Origin: Cladobotryum mycophilum
Lineage: Eukaryota; Ascomycota; Sordariomycetes; Hypocreales; Hypocreaceae
Length of the DNA: 64,000 nucleotides
NCBI GenBank assembly: GCA_036429605.1
Contig: JAVFKD010000015.1
Location: 1,511,421 to 1,575,420, forward strand
Direction of reading: 5' to 3'
Both the position numbers and the translations under genes were made by a program. Positions 1 through 10,112 of the stretch are shown piece after piece; position 1 is the first letter of the stretch, and each line of letters begins with the position of its first letter. The notes under the pieces are model-generated. The model was not told the origin of the DNA, did no database searches, and saw only the letters and a list, made by a program, of their open reading frames with translations.

Positions 1-69
1 CTATGAAAGAAATCTATTTGGAAAGTATTACCAAGACACAAAGAGAAAAAATAGGACCATTGTTTCATT

Positions 70-1026
70 TCCCTAACATCATGTTTGGCAGGCCGGCGCC
101 GCAGTAGCCTTCACCGTCGACATCGTTGTTTACCCACTTGATACACTGAAAACTCGCTACCAAAGCCAAGATTTCGTGTCGAAAAATGCTTTTGGGTCAG
201 GCTAGAAGCCATTGGCTTTGCGGGGTCTGTATCAGGGCGTAGGGAGCGTAATTCTCGCAACGCTGTCTGTAGGTGAGACGACACCTATAGGAGATCTTAT
301 TTGAGAAAATGCTAAGTAGGTTTGAATAGCTGGTGTATTCTTTTCGACTTATGAGAGTGCAAAAGTTGTATTCTCAAGGAGCCTGCCTGTTCCTGAACCA
401 GTGGTTCACTCTTGTGCCTCAGGGGTTGCTGAGATGGCATCGTGCGTTGTTCTCGCGCTAGTAGAAGTCATTAAACAAAACGCTTAAATGATCTATAGCA
501 CTTCCTTAACGAAGAACGGAAGTAGTTCAGTATCTCTTTTAGCATTCCGCTGTTTGATTGAAGCTGGTACGACGAGCCGATTGTTCTCGGGATACACGGC
601 ACTGATGGCCAGGAACCTCCCCTTTATAGCTCTCTAGTTTCCAATGTTTGAGTATATCAGAGCCCGGCTGTGGGAGTCGAGATCAGAGGGTAGAGAGAAT
701 TGTCCCAAGGGCCTCTTTAAAACGGGATCGATAGCTGGTACGAGTGCGGTAGCTGCCGGAGCTGTTGCGGCTTTTATCATAACGCCGAGCGATGTAGTCA
801 AGACTTGTATGATGGTGTAAGTAGATCTAAAGGATAATTGTAAAGGGGAAACGCTGGTGGTGAAGAGGAGTCCCTGGGAAGTCGCACGGATGATTCATGA
901 TTAGAGGGGCGTGATAGGATTCTTTAGAGGGGGTTTGTTTTGGTCTGCTTGGATAGCTGTGGGAAGTGGGCTATACTTGGGGATATATGATGCTGTGAAG
1001 GAGTTCTTAAGCCGAAGAAGCCAGTG
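70..1026 (+). pseudogene. Mitochondrial carrier pseudogene, S-adenosylmethionine carrier type
   Basis: The plus strand encodes recognisable blocks of a mitochondrial solute carrier. A PLDTLKTR signature follows AGAVAFTVDIVV near 93-150, GLYQGVGSVILATLSV lies near 220-270, the block PVPEPVVHSCASGVAEMA lies near 390-440, a second signature (TPSDVVKT) near 785-810, and FFRGGLFWSAW with GSGLYLGIYDAVKEFL at 920-1010. The PVPEPVVHS block and the overall order are those I associate with the Pet8/SAMC S-adenosylmethionine carriers of the inner mitochondrial membrane. An intron with good borders survives near 268-330, so this is a decayed gene and not a processed copy. It is dead: in-frame stops occur near 204, 484, 634 and 901, and the second signature has Cys where Arg is expected. 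Several stops fit C-to-T change (for example ALQFPMFE now reads with TAG for Q). Exact limits are uncertain, and the 5' end may lie beyond the window. Confidence 0.8.
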
Positions 1027-4000
1027 AAGTGTCTTGTACTTTATCATCTATCTTTATGCCCCTCTTCCTACCATTCTCGATGAGAAATTGTGCTGTTTCA
1101 TTATCTTCCTTTGATTCAGCAACATCCAGTGGTGTCTGTCCATGGTTATCAAGAGCATTGATATCCGCCCCCTTTTTAATGAGAAACTTGCAACTTTGTT
1201 TGGACCAACTAGAAGCCGCGATATGAAGGGTCGTTTGGCCAGATTTATCCCTAGCGTTGATGTTTGCGCCGCTTTTTACAAGCAATCTTGCGACTTTGTT
1301 TAGTTGTCCACTTCGTTCAATAGCATTATGTAGCGGAGTCCTGCCATCTTGGTCGGTTGCATCAATTCTAGCACCACATTCAATGAGCGACGATACAATT
1401 GTCGACAGGTCCATGTTCGCGTAGTTATGATTAGCGGCGGAATGTAATGGTGTCTGTCCTGCCTTATCGACAGCCTTGACATCTGCCCCTGCTTCGACGA
1501 GTAGTTGTATAATTGCAAGGGCCGCCACTTCCATTGAACGATTCACATTGGATATTTTATGTAGTGGTGTTTCACCACTATCGTCAGTAGCGTTTGGGTT
1601 TCCCCCTGCCTTCAGAAGTGACTTCACATTGTGTCGACAACCATCCATCGCCGCACAATGCAGTGGCGTGAGTCCTTGGTAACCGGCGACATCAACGTTT
1701 ATCTGCGAGACTAGAAGTGAGATAAATGAACTGTTATCTCCGCCAACCTCCGCAAGACGGTGCAACGGTGTTTGGGTTGTACTATCCTTGGCTTTCGGAC
1801 TTACCCCAGCGTCGATGGGTATCCTCGCAATCCCTCCACTTCCATTATATGCTGCACAGTGAAGCGGCGTCCAACCATTAATGTTGATTGCGTTAATTTT
1901 AGCGTGGGATTTAACGAGCACTGCGACACATTGATCATCGTATTTTCTGTACAATGCTGCGAGGTGCAATGGTGTCCATCCGTCTTCCTGTTTAGCCTCG
2001 ATGTTTGCGCCTCTTTCAATCAACAATTTCATGCTTTCGAGATTGTGCTCAGAAACTGCACGGTGTAGCGGTGTAGCACGCTCCCTGTCAGTTGCTTCAA
2101 TATCAGCCCCCAATTCAAGAAGCAACGGTAAGAGGGGATTGTTGTCTTTTCCACCAGCTGCTGAATGCAGCGGCGTCCTAACACAAAGTTTTCCGGCATC
2201 GACGCCAGCTCCTTTCTCAATAAGGAGCTTGTACAGCACCTTACTAACACCATTTTTTGCGATATGATGCAGTACTGTCCTACCATTCCTAATTGTAGCA
2301 TGAATATCTGCGCCCTTTTCAATGAGTAGTTTAACAATGCTTTCCCTGTTCTTCTTTGCTGCAGAATGAAGTGGTGTTTTTTTATACTTGTCTTTAGCAT
2401 TAAGATCAGCACCTAATTCTAGAAGCTTGTTGACGATGATACCGTGACCTTGTTGGGAAGCAAGATGTAGTGCCGTCTTTTTGTCTTCTCCATGTTCGTC
2501 CATATTTACTTGCACGAATTGGGCCAGCCAATGTACCACATTTTCATGGCCATTCTGAGCGGCGAGATGAAACGGCGTCATGCCACGGCTCTTAGTATCG
2601 CTGTTATCTTTGATATTTTTTATATCTCTATTCTCATTCATTTTTTCAACCAGGAATTGAACAACCTCGATTTGTCTATGCATTGCAGCATGGTGAAGCG
2701 CTGTTTTGCCTTTATGGTCTTTGGCATTAATATTATCTAGTAATGATTCAATAATATTCCGGTGTCCTGCCATCGCTGCTATATATATCGCTGCCCGTCC
2801 AGATAAATCCCGCAGCCTTCGGTATCTAAGGTGATATAGTGTTATAATAATCTCGAGATAACCTTCGTATACTGCTAAATGTAATGCTATGCTGCCCGAC
2901 GCATCGGGGATGTTAATCGCTGCCCTAGAGTTTAGCAAAAACCCCACTGTAGACGTGTTACCTTGCATTGTAGTACAATGAATTGGTGCAATGCCATCGC
3001 GAGCCTAAATATAAATATTAGCGCCCCCTCTGATAAGTTCTGGTATAGATTTGGTCTGTCCATATCGGGAGGCGTAATGTAGCGGCGTCCAGCCTCGAAG
3101 GTCTTGAGCATTTGGATTCGCGCCACGGCGAGTATGATGCACTATAGATGCACTTGCTTCTCTGGTCGCAATATGAAGGTCAGTCCAATCAAAGATATTT
3201 TTCACATGTGGATTCACCGTATGCGAGTTCCAGACAAGACTCTGCTTTGCAGCTTTAAATAATTTCAGATATTGCAGTTCAATGCTTTTCAAGGTCTTTG
3301 TCGTATTGTAAGTATTGGCTTTCCAAAGCTTACGATAACATTTTAACCGGATGTTAAGGCGACGCAAAAGTTTAGAGTCTAGTCTTTGAACCTGTTGATG
3401 AAGGTGTTTCTGTATACGTTCAAACTGATCAAGATCTATGTCATTCTTTTGTTTCTTTCTCAAATCAACTGTCGAATGAACCATTCCCTGAAACTGAAGC
3501 AAGACAGAAATCGCTCTGACGTAACTGTAACTGCCTTTGGGGAAGGCATTCATTCGCTCAAAGAGCCATAGATATGGTATGCTTGCCTCCTGCAGACGCT
3601 GAGATGCTTCAAAAGGCTTTGCTTTGTCCCTTACTAACTCGACAACAACATTAAGTTCCGGAAGTATATTGTAGAACTTCAATGGCGGGATAATACTCCA
3701 GTAAGCGTCGTGTAAGCTGCCTAGTCCTGTGCCTTGAACAGCTTGATAGAGGCTGCTTAGAGTATTATGGTAGAGGGTGAAATCTTTCCAGCTATCTTCT
3801 TTCTTAACCTCCCGCATTCGTATGTCAGGCTTGCCTTCAATGCGTGCCTTTGATTTCTCCAAACACTCCGCGACAGCCCACATGAAACTTGAAAACATGT
3901 CCTTGGCAAATAATGCTTCCAACGGATCATGAGATTCAACAGCCAAGAAAATTTTCTCAGTTGTGTCGTTGCTTTTCTCTTCTAAGCTTTCGCTCTCGTC

Positions 4001-6738
4001 TTCAGAAGAATCGGAACATTCAGAAGAATTGGAATCGTCATCTGAAGTCTCGTTGAGTTCGTATGTATTCAGATTATTGTCCTCTCGCTCCAAATGGTCG
4101 CCACTGTGTTCCAAGTCTTCATTCTCCTTGGTGTGTTCACGACCTGTCCACATTTCAAAACGCGCAAGTCTTAACTTCTTTTGCTTTGTATCCTGGAAAT
4201 AAGATGCAGGGCTCTCTTGGAATGATTCTTCGTTTGGATAACCGCTCTTTCTGCTCTTTTGTCTCTTATTTGACTGAAAACCAACAACTCTTGCTTGTTC
4301 AACGTTCAGAATTCCAGGCTCCACACTTTCCGTAACTTCTTGTTTGCCTTTAGGGTTGTCGGGCTTATCGTTTTGTGCAGTAGGTTTAATCGTTAGGATC
4401 TCAGGCCCATCGCTCGGCATCCACCACTTGAGATGTTAAACAAGCGACCTCGTTCGTTGACTAAGTATATGAAGAGCCACTTGTGGAAGCTTTCCTTTGT
4501 CACGTAGCCAGGAGTCGTTGCGAGAACTACCGTCAGACGAACTTTGGAGTAAACTTTCTTGCCTGTCATTGACATAAAACAATCTTAGAGATAGTGCAGC
4601 CTTGATTTGGCTAGAATCCACCTTCCACTTATTGTTTGCTTTTTTGTTCATGCAAAACTAGAGCTGGCATATGCCTGAGGTTTCTGTCTCTGAGTATTTC
4701 AGCTGAACGTGGTAGGACCACTTAAATATTTCTACAGATGCTAGGAGTAGAATATGCATTACTTCTTCTATGGCTCTTGCCAGTTAAAGAGCAATATGAG
4801 TGGCTGGGCCATTCCAGCCCGCGAGCTATGCAAGGTCTTTTCGTATAGACATGAAACCTTGAGCTTGGGTAATATGTTGAGGAATCGGCTCGCCACTTAT
4901 GCTGTTTTTGAATGCCTGTGTTTGAACTGTTATAGGACGCTTGCCGATGGCGTTTAGTTTACTGTCCCCTTGTTTTATATTGAGATATTCGTGAGTAGCC
5001 CTCCTTGTAGCATCTCGGTTGCCATCTGTATCTGTTTCATGCTCCGCATTTACTCCATCTCTCGGTCCAGCCGGTTCAATGCCAACTCTCGAGGCAACTT
5101 CAACTGATCCTTCAAGTTCGTGGCTTTCAAAAAGCTTCTGACTTATACTTCCGTTTTCACTACTGTCCGGCTGTTCCGTTTGAGGGTTGCTAAGCCAAGG
5201 TGCTTTGTGAACGTCTTTTAGAGTGTCTAGAAACTAATCGAGCTTAAATCCGGGTATCAAAGGCTGAAACTTGAGAGGCTTTACAAGTCCTTGGCGGACC
5301 TATGCACAGACTCCAGTTATAAGAATAATAGCCCCTAAAGAAGCAACAGATGTAGACCAATGCATTCCTTGTACCCTAACGAATTGGACCGCGAAACCAA
5401 GAAGTCCGATGGTAGTCCCTAGTATTGTCTTGATCTCTAAAATAATTCGACTCTCTTGCTTAATGCTCTTGTCTAATTTTTATGATGACGTGGTGTCCGT
5501 GTTGATGGAATTCTTGGAACGATTGTCTTGATTGGGGAGACTGTCTTCGAGAACTCGAGTGGACTTGATGATAATTGGCTGGTCTTTCAAGGTATAAAGA
5601 GCGAATGACTTAAACTCCTGATCACTAATAGTCTTCTCCTGCTATAACCAGACTAAATAAGCCATTCGGTGATGTCATGGTCGGTACATCTTCTTCTCGG
5701 TATTATTTTTAATGACATGAGAGTAGATAAGTATGCCTAGGTTTAGGATTATGGTACCTATGGCGGTACATGGAAATGCATAACTCTTGACGGAGTAATC
5801 GTCCTTTATGAATACCAGCTTCAACGTCGGATAGTAAGTAATAAACCCGCAATACAGTAGGACGCCAATTTGCAAGAAAACACCAAAGGCAGCTACAAAA
5901 TATAGTTCGATCCGACTCGTATTTTTATATCTATTATGTGCAATGTTTAGTGCAGCTTCCTTCCTGTTTCTAATGATGACTATATCAGATGTCAGGAAGG
6001 TTTCGGGATCTTCTGGGTCGGATTCTTTGTGGCTGAGGGGGAGATGCTTTCTGATGAATTTCTACAAAGTCTTATCGAATTCTGATTATTAAACGTACAA
6101 ATAGTTAACTTAGATCCTGAAGGAAATAGAAGGAAAAAAATATATAAAACCGCACAGCTTACTTACCTACTTCTAAAAGATGTTTACGATTAATTGCTAT
6201 CTCGAGATCCATTACGCTAACAGTTAGATTTTCCAGGATCTTTCCGCTCGAAGTCAAACATATAAACTCCTAGATAGGAGCCGAACCTATGCAACGAATA
6301 ATGTCGCGACCGTTCTAAAGTTCATAAACTTCATTGGACATGGATGACATCAGCTCTAACTCGGTAGCCGCGAGGTTTTCCGTTGCTCTTCTAATAAGAG
6401 CCTTGAGCCAGGGCGGCCCTCTTACTCTAATTGCGCCGACAATGAGTGTGACGATGCCCAGAGGGGCCATAGCAAGAATAATACAGTCAGTCTAGCCTAA
6501 AGCCTGGTTCATGAACTGCATAGTAACGCGCTCCCCAAAAAGCGCCAAGATCCTAATGATGGTTAGCCATCAATCTCTCCGCTTTCTGCATTAACTGCAC
6601 GGCAAAGGAAACCTAAAGCACATACGGCGCAAGATCTGTGAATAGGTCGTTGGAAAAGTCATCTCCAGAATCTGCAGCGACGCTGCCAAGACAGGAAAGA
6701 AGTAGAAAAGGCGCTGTGATTGTAAATCTCGCCATCAT
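1007..6738 (-). pseudogene. Decayed gene for a large membrane-anchored ankyrin-repeat protein
   Basis: Read on the minus strand this is one long gene of roughly 1,800 codons. It starts near 6738 with a signal-peptide-like MARFTITAPFLLLSCLG. An intron (GTATGT to ATTAG) follows, then hydrophobic segments including the FGERVTMQFM and LAMAPLGIVTLIVGAIRV blocks, the run YYPTLKLVFIKDD with YAFPCTAIGT near 5750-5860, and MHWSTSVASLGAIILI near 5310-5370. After an acidic linker come about 15 ankyrin repeats (3200 down to 1050). The order matches fungal multi-pass membrane/ankyrin proteins that I recognise by their blocks but cannot name. It is broken: TAG replaces Trp in ELWNG and LGWTD contexts, TAG occurs again near 5284 and 5232, a frame break lies near 4436, and TAG at 3005-3007 interrupts two otherwise open frames (471 and 653 codons) that share one phase. 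The ankyrin half is almost clean, so a truncated product from 1007-2968 is conceivable. Confidence 0.72.
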
Positions 6739-6903
6739 AGGGGCAATTTCCTCGAGATTCTCAACAAAAATTTGTACTTCAGCACACAGTAACTTGTTAA
6801 GTTCAAACTTGTAGTAAGTGTATAGATACAAGATGTCTGTCTTGACACTCAGGCGCTGATGGATTAGGCCTCTCGGTACCTATGCTGAATACGATTGCTG
6901 CCC

Positions 6904-7671
6904 TCATATCTTGGGTGCCTGATTATGGCGGATCTTCAGAGCTGGGTACTTCTGGCCCTGGTCAAAGTGGCCAGTCTCGAATTCGATTCGCTTGACCCAC
7001 GCCCCATACATATGCACCCCACAAGGATTACACACCAGCCCACCAGTACAAGTGCCAAGATATATTAGGTTCCTTTCTATAGTCGATTCTACGAGGAGTG
7101 ACTTTTTCCTGTTAATCCTCGCCACAGATTTCTCACCAAAATATGATCGTACCAACATATCTTCCATTTGGCCTCATGCTTAGTAAGGGCCAAGAACATC
7201 TTGATTATCGGCTTGAGATTTATGCTGGTGCAGGTACCATGATCCGCTATTCGTAAAGTTGATTCAAATTGCCGATTGGTCGGACTCCACAAAGTCAAAA
7301 TAGACGTTGGCATTTTCAGACCAAACATTAGCATATTGACTGCTTCCTCTAGGAGGGAAACGGACGCCCAAGGTTTTACTATTCTCCCACAGCTTGCCAA
7401 CATATAGACCTATATGAGGAACATCGATCGTCTCGCCAGGTCGTGGTATACTATTTGGGCCAAAGCCGCGGAGCGGGACAATGCTCCCATTAAGAGGAGC
7501 GGATATGCTTCTCAAAAGGTAGTTCTTGGGGTTTTCCATGAGGGCTGCCTGGATAGTATTAGGTATGCGATACTTGGGAAGAAGCTGCTGTACACAGAAG
7601 CGGGGTTGAGTTGGTGGAAGACATCGTTGGAGAATCATGTTTGTCCTCTTCAGGAGGGGGCATGTGGCCAA
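6904..7671 (-). pseudogene. Unrecognised reading frame broken by three stops
   Basis: A single minus-strand frame runs from an ATG at 7671 to a stop at 6904. It is interrupted only near 7264 (TGA) and near 7184-7195 (TAA, TGA). All three stops are one C-to-T step from CGA or CAA. If they are ignored the frame would encode about 255 residues, including HIGLYVGKLWENSKTLGV and a Cys-containing stretch LGTCTGGLVCNPCGVHMYGAW. I do not recognise the family. There is no clear signal peptide or membrane segment. It sits just upstream of the ankyrin/membrane pseudogene on the same strand and shares its pattern of decay, so it may be a separate neighbour or a lost upstream portion of the same locus. 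Confidence 0.4.
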
Positions 7672-7689
7672 CGTACATTCGGTTTGCCC

Positions 7690-7982
7690 AATTTTTTAGT
7701 ATAGCATAAAACCCTGAAGCAACTAGGAATCTCTCAAGCTGATGGTGGGTACAAGTTTTGTATCGATGATTCTGGCAATCTCACAGCGAGACAAAGGGGC
7801 AAGCATACATCTTGATCACTAGGTGAACCCTATAAAATTAGTCTGACTAATTGCAGGAAAGAAAAGATTACATAGGAATATGGTCCTTTGACGAGATCAC
7901 TGGGACAATGTTTAATGACCTGGCCATAGATGAGGATATCGGATTTGGGGCTTCGTTTGGACTGGAGCGCATCACATGGTGA
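7690..7982 (+). pseudogene. Short coding relic with a surviving intron border
   Basis: A plausible 3' splice site with branch site (CTGACTAATTGCAG, ending near 7856) is followed by an open stretch encoding ERKDYIGIWSFDEITGT and further residues to a TGA near 7982. The stretch upstream of the matching GTGAAC donor near 7823 ends in an in-frame TAG. No family is recognised and no start codon is evident. It is probably the last exon of a decayed gene. Confidence 0.25.
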
Positions 7983-8750
7983 AATGCATGTCTTATTCAG
8001 TTGACCCGCTGCTAGCTGTTTCCACGACTGACAGCCTGTCTTCGATAATGATGATTCTTGACTCTCTGTCCCATCAACATTCGTTTTTTTTCACATTTGT
8101 TGCCGCTGTCTCATCGTGAGTGGTTCTACAATACTCATACGGGTGGTTCAAGAAAACTTTATTAGTTCTGTGGAGTTGATCTGTCATAGTCCTCGATATA
8201 ATCCAAAATGTACTTCCTGGAGCTTTGATGGCAGTATAGAGAGCTATAGAAGTCGAAAAAGGAATGCTTAAAGAGTGAATGAACGATGCTTTATCCGATT
8301 ATACTGGAGATAGTATGATATACACAGATATACAGGGGTGGCTGGGCAAGCGAAACAGTAATGCACCTGAACCGCTTGGGAATCAACGCTCCGGCACTCG
8401 TCCTGCAATCCAATCACGTCACGAAAGGCAGTTTTGTGAGGGGAAATTGGAAGTTTACCTGGCTCACTTTAGTCTAGCATAACCTCTCACAGGAGCATGA
8501 CCACTAGACATGGTTAGTTTGATGGATGCATAGGCTTCAGACGCTGGGCGGGAGTTAAGATTGCAGGTGAGACGTATTCGCCCGAAAGGGGAAATGACTA
8601 AGGCAATAAACATACGATGATATGCTTGCCTCCTACAGACGAATGGATTCGAAGACAAATTCCGGTGGTTGATGGAGATAATCCGCGGGATGTTGGGTGT
8701 GTAGTTACAATACCCCCATGTAAGTTCGGATACGATACCTGACTTCGATA
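7983..8750. other. Intergenic, no supported gene
   Basis: Only short open frames without recognisable domains occur here. I see no RNA gene or transposon terminus. Confidence 0.5.
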
Positions 8751-8754
8751 GGCC

Positions 8755-9500
8755 TGGGCATCGGGCTCAAAGCGCCATTGCTTATACACAAAATGGGTAG
8801 CAGAAATGAGGAGGCCAGAGAGCTTGTGTCTATCATACGTGTTCGCTATCTGAACGGTCTAGAATCTTGAAGGCGAACCTTCAGTACGGTAGTTGTCGTC
8901 GTAGTGGGAATAATGGATACCTAGACCTGCATGGGAAGGGGGTAAAAAGCGAATCAGAAACAATAACAACATGGATGCATAAAATATGGCCAGTTCCAAG
9001 GTTGCTACCTGATGGGATGGGCTTCAAATGCATACCATGCCTGCGTGTCGTGTAGTCAATCACGGGTCGAATGCGCATGCAAGTGAGTAAATCATACCCC
9101 GCTCCATGAATCTTTTGTAGTCGTAATAGAAATTGGTGGGGGTCCAGTGGTGAACCGCTGCGATGCCATATAACGTGTCAGATTTGTTATCGAAAGGATG
9201 TTTCTATTGACGCGTCGTTAAGCTGCTGTGGGTGTCGAGATATTACTACATCCTTCTTATCACTCGTCGAGACCCAATGCGTGGCGCTCTACTGTTGCAT
9301 GCATACTGACTCAACTCTGAAGGCACTGCATGCAGGTAGGTAGCGTAGCTACCCAACAAAAGCCATCAAATAAATACGTACGAAAGTAACAAGCGGCAGA
9401 TAGTAAATTAATTAAAATATATGTACCTTCTGATTTCATATCTAGGGCTTGCTACTTCGGCATGTATTTACTAATTTGATTGCTTTGGTTGGGTAGCTAC
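8755..9500. repeat. Left flank of duplicated lipoxygenase segment (copy A)
   Basis: Stretches at about 8755-9170 and 9380-9500 align collinearly with about 36865-37290 and 37485-37630. Shared strings include ATTGCTTATACA, GTGAGTAAATCATACCCCGC, TCTTTTGTAGTC and GATTGCTTTGGTT. Differences are mostly C/T and G/A exchanges, with the distant copy far more AT-rich. This copy lies upstream of the lipoxygenase gene. The stretch 9500-10010 continues as non-coding upstream DNA. Confidence 0.75.
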
Positions 9501-10010
9501 GCAGCATGGTATTGAAGTCTCCGATTTACACACAACTTGCAATGCAACCTAGGGATCCATGTACGGATCATGGGAGACAATTCAACTCTTTATGCCCAAT
9601 TTAATGGATGGCCATGGTTGGTTTAAGGATGCAGTATCATCCCAACTGCACTCCACAATTCCACTATGATAGGAATATGGCGCCGGCAAGGGAGTCTGGA
9701 GGGGCCCAATACAAAGTGTCGACTCTCCGGTACTGACGAATGTGCGGGACCGGAGGACGAAACGGTCGTAAGATTGTTTAAGGTGTTGTGAAATAAATTG
9801 ATGATTGTATTGCGTTCCAGAACCGTTGGTACCCCAGTCGGCCAGGCTGCAGTCGACGATGTTACCATCGGAGCAAAGTATTCGTTAATGACAGTGCCAC
9901 AAGGAGAAACATCGTATGTTGCATATGGGGTATGAGATGATAGCAATCTGGGTTTCGTTTGAATCGCTAGTCACCCTCCACCTCCCGTAAAAATGAACGA
10001 CGCCCAAGAC

Positions 10011-10020
10011 TTATAAAAAG
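10011..10020 (+). promoter_or_regulatory. TATA box of the lipoxygenase gene
   Basis: TTATAAAAAG lies 93 bp before the ATG at 10113. It is followed by a pyrimidine-rich leader with TTCCACC and CTTCTTCTCAG stretches, as is usual for strongly transcribed fungal genes. Confidence 0.5.
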
Positions 10021-10112
10021 GGCACTCGGGGACTGTATCCTGATTCCCAGTATCTTCCACCTCAAACATCACAAGACTCTTCTTCTCAGGTCCTTATTCT
10101 ATCAAGATCAAA

